Source: SpSt-398 sp041752235 (lineage in GTDB: Bacteria; Bacteroidota; Bacteroidia; Chitinophagales; Chitinophagaceae). Taken from it: a stretch of DNA of 64,000 nt. Location of the stretch: the NCBI GenBank assembly GCA_041752235.1, contig JBGSHM010000008.1:43894-107893 (forward strand), in the 5' to 3' direction. The notes beneath the pieces were generated by a model, which was given only the letters and a program-made list of their open reading frames with translations, was not told where the DNA came from and ran no database searches. Position 1 is the stretch's first letter, and each line of letters begins with the position of its first letter. Shown here one piece after another: positions 16,026 through 24,936 of this stretch. Both the position numbers and the translations under genes were made by a program.

Positions 16026-17237
16026 ATGGATCTTGTCATTATAGGAGGAGGAGCTGCCGGTATATTTTGCGCGGCCAATGTTGCCCGGCTACAGGCCGGA
16101 ATACAGGTGTTGGTATTGGAGAAATCGGGTAAACTTCTTTCGAAAGTAAAGGTATCAGGGGGTGGGCGGTGCAATGTCACCCATGCCTGTTTTGATATCG
16201 TGGAGATGAGTAAACGCTATCCACGCGGACAAAATTTTGTCAAAAAATCCTTTCATGAATTCTTCACTTCGGATACCGTGAATTGGTTTGAGGAAAGAGG
16301 GGTAGAACTAAAAACAGAACCGGATGGCCGGATGTTTCCCATAACCGATTCTTCGCAGACCATCATTGATTGTTTGATGAAAGAGATCAATCAATATGGT
16401 GTTGAACTATGGATGCAGGCTGAAGTGGCCGAGGTTAAAAAAACAGAGACCGGCTTTTCCATTCATTTAAAAGATGGCCGATCAGTTTTGACCAAAGCCG
16501 TATGCATCGCCTCAGGAGGCTATGCAAAACCAGAATCCTTTGCCTGGATCGAGGCCCTGGGTCATTCTATTGAACGACCTGTACCTTCCTTATTCACCTT
16601 TAATCTTCCCGGTCACCCGATTGCCAAACTCATGGGTGTATCGGTACCAACGGCCCGGGTGAGGATACAAGGCACCAAGCTGGAACAACAAGGTCCCTTG
16701 CTGATCACGCACTGGGGATTGAGTGGTCCAGCCGTATTAAAAACCAGTGCCTGGGGTGCCCGTGAACTGGCAGCCCGAAACTGGAATTTTTCCATCCAGG
16801 TCAATTGGATGGAGGAAATGAAAGAGAATGATTGGCGAACCCTTTTTCAGGAACAACGAGTGCTCCATCCACGACGGGCTGTCAACCGATGTCCGGTTTC
16901 ATTGCCAGCCAGACTCTGGGAATTTCTGCTTTATCAATCCGGGTTAAAACCAGATCAGCGTTGGGGTGAATTACCGGCCCGGGAAACGAATAAACTGATT
17001 CAATTGCTCACGGCCTGGGAAGCCGAGGTAAAGGGCAAGACGACCTTTAAAGAGGAATTTGTTACGGCCGGGGGTATCAAACTATCCGAAATCGACCCCC
17101 AAAGCTGCCAAAGCCGGATCGTACCGGGGCTGTATTTTGCAGGCGAGATCATGGATGTGGATGGGGTGACCGGCGGGTTCAATTTTCAGCATGCGTGGAC
17201 AAGCGGGTTTTGTGTAGCAAAAGCTATTTCTGGTTGA
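16026..17237 (+). CDS. HI0933/YhiN-family FAD-dependent oxidoreductase
   Basis: A protein of about 403 residues starting MDLVIIGGGAAGIFCAANVA, the dinucleotide-binding GxGxxG motif, followed by GKLLSKVKVSGGGRCNVTH, which is diagnostic of the HI0933 (YhiN/BaiN-like) flavoproteins. The C-terminal YFAGEIMDVDGVTGGFN is the second FAD-binding block. The physiological substrate of this family is mostly unknown. The start at 16026 is set by the promoter at 15968-15998. It ends just before an 8-base-type inverted repeat and the rpsA promoter. Confidence 0.9.
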   Translation: MDLVIIGGGAAGIFCAANVARLQAGIQVLVLEKSGKLLSKVKVSGGGRCNVTHACFDIVEMSKRYPRGQNFVKKSFHEFFTSDTVNWFEERGVELKTEPDGRMFPITDSSQTIIDCLMKEINQYGVELWMQAEVAEVKKTETGFSIHLKDGRSVLTKAVCIASGGYAKPESFAWIEALGHSIERPVPSLFTFNLPGHPIAKLMGVSVPTARVRIQGTKLEQQGPLLITHWGLSGPAVLKTSAWGARELAARNWNFSIQVNWMEEMKENDWRTLFQEQRVLHPRRAVNRCPVSLPARLWEFLLYQSGLKPDQRWGELPARETNKLIQLLTAWEAEVKGKTTFKEEFVTAGGIKLSEIDPQSCQSRIVPGLYFAGEIMDVDGVTGGFNFQHAWTSGFCVAKAISG

Positions 17238-17247
17238 AATTTGGGCC

Positions 17248-17326
17248 TTACCGCCAGGGCAGAAGGGCGCCAGGAGACGCCAGGATATGGCGTAACCTCG
17301 CGCCATTGCGTCCTTACGGTAAAACC
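17248..17326. repeat. ACCGC-type inverted repeat
   Basis: Left TTACCGCCAGGGCAGAAGGG with GCGCCAGGAGACGCCAGG, right CGCGCCATTGCGTCCTTACG then GTAA. It is a more diverged member of the family at 15892. Confidence 0.65.
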
Positions 17327-17416
17327 CTATAAAAATCAATAACTTGGAAAAAGTTTCGGAACAAAAATTGCCCCAATTTCCCCATCCCCAAATCCTCAAA
17401 TTTTCACATTAATCAT

Positions 17417-17424
17417 TATCTTTG
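17417..17424 (+). promoter_or_regulatory. Promoter -7 element of rpsA
   Basis: TATCTTTG fits TAnnTTTG, 33 bases before the ATG of rpsA. No good -33 element at the expected distance. Confidence 0.6.
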
Positions 17425-17457
17425 CACCCCCGAATTAAATCCCTCGGGAATTTTATC

Positions 17458-19356
17458 ATGTCTGAAAACAATATTGTTAACCCAAACGCTGAATCCCAGG
17501 AGACGCCCGTGGTGGAAACCATGACGGCTACAGCGACACAAAATGTACCTGTGGAGACTGCGCACGACGATTTTGACTGGTCAATTGACAAGCGCAATGT
17601 ATCGTTGTACAGCAAGGACGAAAAAGAGAAGTATGACAAAGTGTATGATGCTACTTTTCGTAACATCGTAGACGGCGAACTGATGGCTGGTACTGTGGTA
17701 GGTCTTACCAAGACTGATGTAGTACTGAATATCGGTTTCAAAAGTGATGGATTGGTTTCCCTCAATGAATTCCGTGACATCCCCAATCTGAAGATCGGTG
17801 ATGAAGTGGAAGTAATGGTCGTGGAAAAAGAGGACCGGGATGGTCATCTCAACCTGAGCCGTAAACAAGCCCGTATCACACGTGCCTGGGAGCGTATCAT
17901 GGAAGTACACAAAACGGGCGAGGTTATTACCGGTACTGTTACCAACAAGACCAAAGGTGGTCTTATCGTGGATGTATTCGGTATGGAAACCTTCCTTCCC
18001 GGATCTCAGATCGATGTTAAACCTGTTACCGACTACGATCAGTTTGTCGGCAAGACCATGGAGTTCAAAGTGGTGAAGATCAACGAAACCATCAAGAACG
18101 CTGTAGTAAGCCACAAAGCCCTGATCGAAAGCGATATCGAAGCACAACGTGCCGAGATCATGAGCAAGATGGAAAAAGGACAGGTACTGGAAGGTACAGT
18201 GAAGAACATCACCGATTTCGGTGCCTTCATGGACCTCGGTGGACTGGACGGTCTGCTCTATATCACCGATATCTCCTGGGGACGTATCAACCACCCAAGC
18301 GAGGTGTTGAAAATGGACCAGAAGGTCAATGTGGTGGTATTGGATTTCGACGACGAGAAAAAACGTATCAGCCTGGGTCTGAAACAACTCACCCCACACC
18401 CTTGGGATGTGTTGCCTGAGAATATCAAAGAAGGTGAAGGGATCAAAGGCCGCGTAGTGAATATCGAAGACTATGGCGCCTTCCTTGAGATCCTCCCTGG
18501 TGTAGAAGGACTGGTTCACGTAAGTGAGATCACCTGGGCCAATACACCGATCAATGCCAAAGAATTCTTCAAACTGGGTGATGAGCATGAGGCCAAAGTG
18601 GTGACGCTGGATAAGAACAGCCGCAAAATGAGCCTTTCCATCAAACAACTCAGCGAAGATCCCTGGAGCACCATCGAAGTGAAATTCCCGCTGGAAAGCC
18701 GTCACAACGGTCTGGTAAAGAATATCACGCCGTATGGTGTATTTGTGGAACTGGCCCCCGGTATCGGTGGTATGATCCACATCTCCGACCTGAGCTGGCT
18801 GAAGCGATTTAACCACCCCTCCGACTATACGAAAGTTGGAGAGAAGATCGATGTCATCATCATGGGCATTGACAAGGATAACCGCAAACTCCAACTCGGA
18901 CATAAACAATTGGAAGAAGATCCCTGGAATACCCTTCAGGATACCTTTGCCATCGGCAGTATCCATGAAGGAACCGTTATCCGCCGCGATGACAAAGGCG
19001 CTGTAGTACAGCTTCCTTACGGTCTGGAAGGTTTTGCTCCCAGCCGTCATCTCAGCACCGAAGATGGTAAACCCATCGTCGTAGATGATAACCGTCCATT
19101 CGTTGTGATCGAATTCGATCGCAATGAAAAGCGGATCGTGATCTCCCATACCCGTATCTGGGAACAAGCCAAAACCGATGAAAAAGAAGCGGCTAAAAAA
19201 GAAGCCCGCGTAGAATCGGAAAAAACCAAGAAGGCTGTTAAGACCATCCAGGGCAAGGTAGAAAAAGCCACATTGGGTGACCTGGGTGCCCTGGCCGAGA
19301 TCAAAGCCAAATTGAAAGAAGAAGAGAAAGGCTCTGGCGACGAAGCAAAGAGCTGA
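17458..19356 (+). CDS. rpsA: 30S ribosomal protein S1
   Basis: A 632-residue protein with six S1 RNA-binding repeats in a row. Recognisable cores are GTVVGLTKTDVVLNIGF, GTVTNKTKGGLIVDVFGM, GTVKNITDFGAFMDLGG, GRVVNIEDYGAFLEILPG, GLVKNITPYGVFVELAPG and GTVIRRDDKGAVVQLPYG. S1 brings mRNA to the 30S subunit, which matters in a lineage with few Shine-Dalgarno sites. The start at ATG 17458 (MSENNIVNP) was preferred to an upstream TTG inside the promoter. A Lys/Glu-rich C-terminal tail follows the last repeat. A good terminator lies 25 bases downstream. Confidence 0.96.
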   Translation: MSENNIVNPNAESQETPVVETMTATATQNVPVETAHDDFDWSIDKRNVSLYSKDEKEKYDKVYDATFRNIVDGELMAGTVVGLTKTDVVLNIGFKSDGLVSLNEFRDIPNLKIGDEVEVMVVEKEDRDGHLNLSRKQARITRAWERIMEVHKTGEVITGTVTNKTKGGLIVDVFGMETFLPGSQIDVKPVTDYDQFVGKTMEFKVVKINETIKNAVVSHKALIESDIEAQRAEIMSKMEKGQVLEGTVKNITDFGAFMDLGGLDGLLYITDISWGRINHPSEVLKMDQKVNVVVLDFDDEKKRISLGLKQLTPHPWDVLPENIKEGEGIKGRVVNIEDYGAFLEILPGVEGLVHVSEITWANTPINAKEFFKLGDEHEAKVVTLDKNSRKMSLSIKQLSEDPWSTIEVKFPLESRHNGLVKNITPYGVFVELAPGIGGMIHISDLSWLKRFNHPSDYTKVGEKIDVIIMGIDKDNRKLQLGHKQLEEDPWNTLQDTFAIGSIHEGTVIRRDDKGAVVQLPYGLEGFAPSRHLSTEDGKPIVVDDNRPFVVIEFDRNEKRIVISHTRIWEQAKTDEKEAAKKEARVESEKTKKAVKTIQGKVEKATLGDLGALAEIKAKLKEEEKGSGDEAKS

Positions 19357-19379
19357 TTCTGAATAGCACTATCGTAAAA

Positions 19380-19402
19380 ACCCCTCTCCGGAGGGTTTTT
19401 TT
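19380..19402 (+). terminator. Terminator of rpsA
   Basis: ACCCCTCTCCGGAGGGT with nine T following; a short G+C stem and a strong T-tract. Confidence 0.75.
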
Positions 19403-19413
19403 TTCGTAGAATA

Positions 19414-19445
19414 CTTGCAAAATCAAAAAACGGATATTAGGTTTG
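19414..19445 (+). promoter_or_regulatory. Promoter of the T9SS cargo gene
   Basis: CTTG at 19414-19417, 20 bases, TAGGTTTG at 19438-19445. The predicted transcript would have a leader of about 180 bases before the ATG at 19635. Confidence 0.6.
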
Positions 19446-19634
19446 CATCAAGAACATCGTTACACCCTCTGCATTGCGTATCCTTCTATCCACGAGACAC
19501 CACTAATCCGCCCAATATTCCTTCAAAAATTCTATTAGTCCAATTTTTTATTCTGAAAAGCTTCAGCAGGCTGAGCATTTTCCGCCTACGTATCCATATC
19601 CGCTAAACCCTCGGAATACGTTAAAACTTGAAGC

Positions 19635-21059
19635 ATGATCAAATATTTTCTACTCCTTACGCCATTATTATGGCTGAGTAACCGAAGCTATGCGCAATCC
19701 GCGCCAGGAAGCGTCCCTGCCAATCCGATTAGCTGTAACGCCTCCTTTTGTACTACAAATGCAAATATTGACATCTGTCCTCCGGGCTCCAACATCGTGG
19801 TGACGAATTTCCAGGGTGGGACTTTTAATGCCGCAACCCAGGTCTATCGTTTTACCGATGTCGCGCTTGTGAATGGACAACGCGTACATGCCACGGTCTC
19901 CGTGGATGCTACCTATCGTGCCATCCTGCAAAGCGTAGATGATGATGCGGCTGTTGACCAGGGTGGTATCAGTATCGCTTCTTTCTTCGCCCCCCGGATC
20001 TCTCCTGATCAGAACCTGGGCGCCACCGACCGCGATGGTTATGTGCAGTTCACTTTTCGTTTTTACCTGCATGTCGATAACCCGGTCAGCAATAACGACT
20101 TTACCGTACCCGCCGTTTTGGCGAATCTGAACTATGTCCATTATGATGTGGATGGCTCTATGACCGGTCAACGCTGGTTTCGTGAAACCGGTGTATTCCG
20201 CGAAGCACCACCACTGACCATCAACGGAAACAGCAATACTGAACTGGTGGCCTATCAGTATACTGGAGATGCCAGTACCTGGAGAGGTTTTGCCGGAAGT
20301 GTATGTGAAAGAAATGGTGTATCTCGTTGTGCTGAAGTAGCCGTTGCCGGACAATATGGGGTTGCCCAGTCCTTTATCACCTATCGTATGGGTTATAACT
20401 ACGAATCAGGTGGCCTGGCGACCAACTTTGGACAACCGACCCGTCAGTATGGTGGACGCTTTGGTTGTTTTGAATTCCCCTCTCAATCGACGCTCCCTGT
20501 ACACCTGCTTGGTTTTACCGGCAGATACAATGGAGGCAGCGCTATCCTGAACTGGACCGCTGAGAATGAAATGAAGTTCCGCCAGTATGAGGTAGAGCGC
20601 AGTGTGAACGGAACCGATTTTACCAATGTTGGCCTCGTTAACCCAACGGGTGGCCCTGGTCAAACAAGAAGCTATGAACTCAGCGATAACCTGAGCAGTG
20701 TGAATGGCAATGCTTTTTATTACAGACTTAAAATGGTGGATCTGGATGGCAAATTCACCTACAGTACGACCGTCCTGATCCGTCGCAGCAGCAAAGCGAT
20801 CAGCGGTATCGTGATCAACCCCAACCCGATCGTGAGTGGAAATGCGACAGTACGCATGACGGCTGTATCGAAAGGTATGGTGGATCTCCGGGTCATTGAT
20901 TTCACCGGAAAAGTGGTGCTGACACAAAAGGCCACCGTTTATGAAGGAAACAATTCCATCAGTATCAATAATCTCAACAGGTTGCAACCGGGCGTGTACA
21001 CATTACAGATGATAGATGAAGCGGAAGTAAGTACCTGCAAATTTTCTATTGTTCGATGA
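19635..21059 (+). CDS. Secreted protein with T9SS type A sorting domain
   Basis: A 474-residue protein. Residues 1-20 form a signal peptide (MIKYFLLLTPLLWLSNRSYA). Residues 30-280 or so are a beta-rich domain of unknown function with paired cysteines (SCNASFCTTN; GSVCERNGVSRC). Residues 295-385 form a Fn3-like module common in Bacteroidota cargo (LNWTAENEMKFRQYEVERSV, YYRLKMVDLDGKFTYS). The last 80 or so are a Por/type IX sorting domain (VINPNPIVSGNATVRM, IDFTGKVVLTQ, LQPGVYTLQMID). It should cross the outer membrane by T9SS and be released or anchored. The function of the N-terminal domain is not recognised. Confidence 0.85.
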   Translation: MIKYFLLLTPLLWLSNRSYAQSAPGSVPANPISCNASFCTTNANIDICPPGSNIVVTNFQGGTFNAATQVYRFTDVALVNGQRVHATVSVDATYRAILQSVDDDAAVDQGGISIASFFAPRISPDQNLGATDRDGYVQFTFRFYLHVDNPVSNNDFTVPAVLANLNYVHYDVDGSMTGQRWFRETGVFREAPPLTINGNSNTELVAYQYTGDASTWRGFAGSVCERNGVSRCAEVAVAGQYGVAQSFITYRMGYNYESGGLATNFGQPTRQYGGRFGCFEFPSQSTLPVHLLGFTGRYNGGSAILNWTAENEMKFRQYEVERSVNGTDFTNVGLVNPTGGPGQTRSYELSDNLSSVNGNAFYYRLKMVDLDGKFTYSTTVLIRRSSKAISGIVINPNPIVSGNATVRMTAVSKGMVDLRVIDFTGKVVLTQKATVYEGNNSISINNLNRLQPGVYTLQMIDEAEVSTCKFSIVR

Positions 21060-21096
21060 CGATTCAGCTGAATCATGCTCAGGTTTAATAACCTGC

Positions 21097-21128
21097 GGGG
21101 TGCCTTGTCTAGGGCGCCCCTTTTTTTT
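21097..21128 (+). terminator. Terminator of the T9SS cargo gene
   Basis: GGGGTGCC, loop, GGCGCCCC (one G-T pair), then eight T. A perfect 14-base palindrome GATTCAGCTGAATC lies upstream at 21061-21074. Confidence 0.75.
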
Positions 21129-21176
21129 GATTAATTGTCTAATTTAGCGGCCACAAACTAGCTGGTAGCAAGAATT

Positions 21177-21923
21177 ATGGCAACCTGGAAAGAACGAATC
21201 AAGAACGCAAGATGGGTGAAAGCCCTGGTGTATGCCTTTGTCGGAATACTCTCTTACCCAGGTCTCGTTTGGGTGAACCGGTTAAGAATTCGGGGCACCG
21301 AACATATCAGCAGCCTGCCTAAACAGAATGTTCTCTTTGTCAGTAATCACCAGACCTACTTTGCCGATGTGATTACTTTTCTCCATATTTTTTGTGCTGT
21401 CAAATGGGGGAAAAAGAATCGGCTGGGTGTGCCGTATTATTTACTCAATCCATTCACCCGCGTTTTTTATGTAGCTGCCGAGGAAACCATGAAGGGGAGT
21501 TTGATCAGCCGGCTCTTCACGCTGGCTGGCGCCTTGACGGTTAAACGAACCTGGAAAGAGGGTGGGAGTGAAGTCAGAAAAGGATTGGATCCATCGGATA
21601 CACGCAAAATAGAGCGCGCCTTAAAAGAAAGCTGGATCATTACCTTTCCCCAGGGAACCACAACCCCTTATGCGCCGGGTAGAAAAGGCACCGCACTTAT
21701 CATCAAATACCACAAACCCATCGTCGTACCCGTGGTGATCGAAGGTTTTGGAAGAGCGTTCAATAAAAAAGGATTGAAATTTAAAAAACCAGGGACCCAA
21801 CTATCGGTCACCTTCAAGGAGCCATTACCCATCGATTATGAAGCGCCGCCGGAATTGATCCTGGAACAAGTGATGGATGCGATCGAACAAAGCAAAAAAT
21901 TCAGGCCACGTATTGAAGGCTAA
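21177..21923 (+). CDS. 1-acyl-sn-glycerol-3-phosphate acyltransferase family protein
   Basis: A 248-residue PlsC-type protein. The acyltransferase block is FVSNHQTYFADVI (His and Asp spaced by five), and the glycerol-phosphate-binding block is ITFPQGTTTPYAPGRKGTA, a variant of FPEGTRS. A hydrophobic N-terminal stretch (ALVYAFVGILSYPGLVWV) may anchor it to the membrane. It probably makes phosphatidic acid or acylates a related lipid. The second acyltransferase of the window (14882-15832) is only distantly similar. It ends against an AGCTAATAG hairpin shared with a convergent gene. Confidence 0.8.
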   Translation: MATWKERIKNARWVKALVYAFVGILSYPGLVWVNRLRIRGTEHISSLPKQNVLFVSNHQTYFADVITFLHIFCAVKWGKKNRLGVPYYLLNPFTRVFYVAAEETMKGSLISRLFTLAGALTVKRTWKEGGSEVRKGLDPSDTRKIERALKESWIITFPQGTTTPYAPGRKGTALIIKYHKPIVVPVVIEGFGRAFNKKGLKFKKPGTQLSVTFKEPLPIDYEAPPELILEQVMDAIEQSKKFRPRIEG

Positions 21924-21947
21924 AAGCTAATAGCTAATAGCTTTTAG
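21920..21947. repeat. AGCTAATAG-type hairpin between convergent genes
   Basis: CTAAAAG CTAATAG CTAATAG CTTTTAG: four 7-base units with perfect 9-bp arms CTAAAAGCT / AGCTTTTAG. It includes the stop codon of the acyltransferase and may end transcription. Confidence 0.8.
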
Positions 21948-21957
21948 TACTTTAGAT

Positions 21958-22470
21958 CTACTTCACAAACAACGCCTTCAACTCCGCCGCATCATCCGGT
22001 TTCATTTTTCCACCCAGGATCAAGCGTATTTGCCGACGACGTAAAGCCCCTTCAAAGAGTTTTACTTCTTCTTCGGTTGCGGGTACCAGTCCAGGTACAG
22101 GGCGTGGTTTACCATTGGGATCGAGGGCGACAAATGTATAATACGCCTCGTTGCTTTTGTATTTGAATTGCTGGATCGCATCTTCCCCCCATACATTCAG
22201 GTGTACTTCCATGGAGCTGTTAAAGGCACGGGAAACCTTGGCTTCAATATGCACCACATTTCCCAATTTGATCGGCGCTTCAAAAGAAATATTATCTACC
22301 GAGGCCGTGACCACTGGTGAACTGCAATGTTTCATGGCCGCCAATGCCGCCGCAATATCCATCCAGTACATCAACCGGCCGCCCATCAGGTTGCCAAACG
22401 TATTTGTATCATTGGGCAATACCAGTTCTGTCATCACCGTATAACTGTCCGAGGGTGTCTTTTCCCGCAT
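21958..22470 (-). CDS. Acyl-CoA thioesterase (hotdog fold)
   Basis: A 170-residue protein of the YciA/cytosolic acyl-CoA hydrolase type. The hotdog helix region reads NTFGNLMGGRLMYWMDIAAA, followed by VTASVDNISFEAPIKLGN and VSRAFNSSMEVHLNVWGED. The Asn and Asp of these blocks fit the known active site. It hydrolyses acyl-CoA to free acid and CoA; chain length cannot be read from the sequence. It is preceded by a clear -7 element at 22485-22492. The stop is TAG. Confidence 0.88.
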   Translation of the reverse strand: MREKTPSDSYTVMTELVLPNDTNTFGNLMGGRLMYWMDIAAALAAMKHCSSPVVTASVDNISFEAPIKLGNVVHIEAKVSRAFNSSMEVHLNVWGEDAIQQFKYKSNEAYYTFVALDPNGKPRPVPGLVPATEEEVKLFEGALRRRQIRLILGGKMKPDDAAELKALFVK

Positions 22471-22484
22471 AATCAGATTTTAAG

Positions 22485-22492
22485 CAAAATTA
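22485..22492 (-). promoter_or_regulatory. Promoter -7 element of the thioesterase gene
   Basis: Reads TAATTTTG on the minus strand, matching TAnnTTTG, 14 bases before the ATG. Confidence 0.6.
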
Positions 22493-22556
22493 AGGGATTG
22501 TGGCTTGGGTTTATTCAGCCAATGGCCACGGCTTGTCCATGGCAAACAAACCTGGT

Positions 22557-24029
22557 TCAGAGTTTGGATAGAAATTCATCAGCCTTTTTCAAATGCTGAT
22601 TTCTTTTTTCAACAGTCATTTTATCAAAGGTCTTAACCAGCATGCCCAATCTGGGATTTTGTGTAAAAAAATCACGGTGCAAATGCATGAATCTCCAGAA
22701 CAATCCATCCCAGGTTTCCTGCCAGGGTCCTTTTTCCCAATCCCCCATTTTTAACAAGTAATTACTGCCACTGATATAAGGTTTGGTAGTCATCAATCCG
22801 CCGTCTGCAAATTGGGTCATCCCATATACATTTGGGACCATCACCCAGTCATAACTGTCGATAAAAAGTTCCATGAACCAACGAAAAACCTCATCCGGAT
22901 CAAACTCACAGAGCAGCATGAAATTTCCCAGCACCATCAATCTTTCGATATGATGGCAATATCCGGTTTCTAAAACACGCCGTATCACGGTATCAACCGG
23001 TAGGATGCCCGTCTCACCCGTATAAAAGGCAGGCGGAATCTTTCGGGTATGGTTCCAATAGTTTTTTGTTCGTTGCCTGCTCCCTTCCCGCTCATATACG
23101 ATCCGGATGAATTCCCTCCAACCCATGACCTGTCTTAAAAAACCTTCCAACGAAGCGAGCGGAATAGCCAGGGCATCCGATTCGGCCAGGGTTTCTTCGA
23201 TCACTTGTTGCGGAGAGAGAAGACCGGCATTTATCAACGGAGATAGTAAGGAATGATGCAGAATCGGTTCCTTCATCACCATCGCATCCTCATACCGGCC
23301 AAATGCAGCAAAGCGATGGGCCAGAAAATCCCTAAACTAGGAAAGGGCCGAGGAATGATCCACCGGATAAAAAAAACCTGTGCTGCTACCCGGGTTCTTG
23401 GGGAAGAATTGCTCTACATATTGCATAGCCTCTTTTACATCCTCATTGGGTTTGGGGAAATCCACCATTGGAGGTATGCCTTTGCGGGGAAATTTTTCCC
23501 TGTTTTCAGCATCAAAGGTCCATTTACCACCCAAAGGTTTTCCCTCCGGAGTAAGGAGTATATTTTTCTTTTTCCGTTGCCAGGCATAAAAATCGGTTTG
23601 GAAATAGGTCTTTCTTTTTTCAAAAAAAGGGGTCACTTCGTCCAGTGAATTGAGGAAAAGCGAGGTGGGAAGTTTTTCTGAACGCATCCCCGTCTCGCCT
23701 ATGGATTTCAGCAATCTCTTTTCCAACCAATCATCTGTCGTATCAATATAGATGATCTTCTCATAACCCTCTTGTGCAAGGGCAGGTATCAACAAGCGAA
23801 TATCTGAACGAGGGTCTGTAGCATCAATATAGTGACATTCGCTTTTTTTTGATTTTATTCGGTTAGCAAAACCCTTCATCGAAGCCCTATGAAAAACGAG
23901 TTTCTTTTTGTGAAACCTGTATTGTCGGAAGAACAGATATTCCTCCACAAAGAATAAAGGTATCCCCAATGAAAGGAGGGGATGTGGATCAAAAAGCTGG
24001 TGGGGAAATATCAATCCGGCTGTTTTCAT
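22557..24029 (-). pseudogene. FeS-BCP-like cryptochrome/photolyase, interrupted by one in-frame amber codon
   Basis: Two collinear parts in one frame (23340-24029 and 22557-23336) are separated only by a TAG at 23337-23339. Together they would make about 490 residues, near the usual 500 or so of the PhrB-like photolyases (DPRP family). The N-terminal part has the family start LIFPHQL and the block GGKWTFDAENREKFP. The part after the stop reads FRDFLAHRFAAFGRYEDAMV, which continues the family pattern, then TGYCHHIERLMVLGNFML and VPNVYGMTQFADGG (FAD region). The family usually has Trp where the TAG stands, so TGG to TAG is likely. The cluster cysteines expected after the SGSNYLLKMGDW stretch are absent. 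It may be a pseudogene, a sequencing error, or two pieces (restart at ATG 23282). Confidence 0.75.
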
Positions 24030-24082
24030 TTTCTATTCAAACAAATCCAGACAGGCATTGTTGTAGGAGGAAAGAAATTCAA

Positions 24083-24799
24083 TTGGAATCAGTTAAAGGC
24101 AAACATATTTTGATCGCTGGAGCAACAGGTGGCATTGGTTCAGAAACAGCCAGGCTGTTGGCGCAAAGCGGGGCAATTATTTACCTGGCGGGACGGAAAG
24201 CCGAAAAAATCCTGAGTTTGGCTGAAGCCTGCCAGGTTTCTTCTGATCGGGTCTTCTTGGCAGACCTATCCAAAGAGACCGAGGTAGCCGCCATGGCGGA
24301 AAAGATCCATACCCTTGTACCCCGGATAGATATACTGGTCAATGCGGCGGGTGCCGGAGTGATCAAACCTTTTGATCAACTGTCCCTGACCGATCTCTAT
24401 CAAATGATTGATGCCAATCTCGTCAGTTCATTCAATCTGGTCAAAGCCTTTTTGCCCGGAATGAAGGAAGCAAAAAAAGGACTGATCATAAATATTCCCG
24501 GTATTCTTGGAAAGACACCCATGAGTGGAGCGGCGGCTTATAGCGCGGCCAAATATGGTTTGGTGGGAATGATGCAATCCATACGCGAAGAAGTTAAACG
24601 AACCGATATACGCATTACCAACCTGTTTTTGGGTGGAGTGGATTCCCCGTTCTGGGATACCATTGACCTAAGGGTGCAACGCGACAAAATGATCGTCGCA
24701 ACCGAAGCCGCCCGTGCCATCTGGTTTCTCTGCCAACAACCGGCCAGTGGGGTGGTGAATGAAATGGTGTTACAGCCGTTTAATCATCAGGCCATTTGA
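24083..24799 (+). CDS. SDR family oxidoreductase
   Basis: A 238-residue short-chain dehydrogenase/reductase. The cofactor motif is ILIAGATGGIGSETA, then NAAGAG and the YxxxK motif AAAYSAAKYGLVG. The catalytic Ser expected 13 residues before the Tyr is Gly here (INIPGILGK), so activity may be altered or the protein may act differently. The start is a TTG at 24083, 12 bases after a strong AGGAGG (24065-24070). The frame is open upstream to 23969, but that part overlaps the divergent photolyase gene. Substrate unknown. Confidence 0.8.
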   Translation: MESVKGKHILIAGATGGIGSETARLLAQSGAIIYLAGRKAEKILSLAEACQVSSDRVFLADLSKETEVAAMAEKIHTLVPRIDILVNAAGAGVIKPFDQLSLTDLYQMIDANLVSSFNLVKAFLPGMKEAKKGLIINIPGILGKTPMSGAAAYSAAKYGLVGMMQSIREEVKRTDIRITNLFLGGVDSPFWDTIDLRVQRDKMIVATEAARAIWFLCQQPASGVVNEMVLQPFNHQAI

Positions 24800-24936
24800 T
24801 CATTGACCTATTGGTGAATTTGAGATTTTGGGAATTGGAAAGAGGGTGTTCAATTTTTGTTAATTTGAGATAATTATTAATCTCACTTTCCTAAATTAGC
24901 ACCTCACACATTCTTAAATTCCCAAAATAACCAACT

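Noticed and set aside
15833..16180. N-terminal extension of the acyltransferase gene to an ATG at 16180
   Set aside because: It crosses the 8-base inverted repeat and the promoter and coding start of the divergent flavoprotein gene; the peptide is Pro/Cys-rich and unlike the family.
17581..19167. A 528-codon open frame antisense to rpsA
   Set aside because: It mirrors the strongly biased codons of the S1 repeats, and its predicted protein has no recognisable domain; rpsA is certain.
22557..24029. Reassignment of TAG to Trp to explain both interrupted genes
   Set aside because: secY, map, the thioesterase, proline dehydrogenase, kynU and the last gene end normally at TAG, so TAG is read as stop in this genome.
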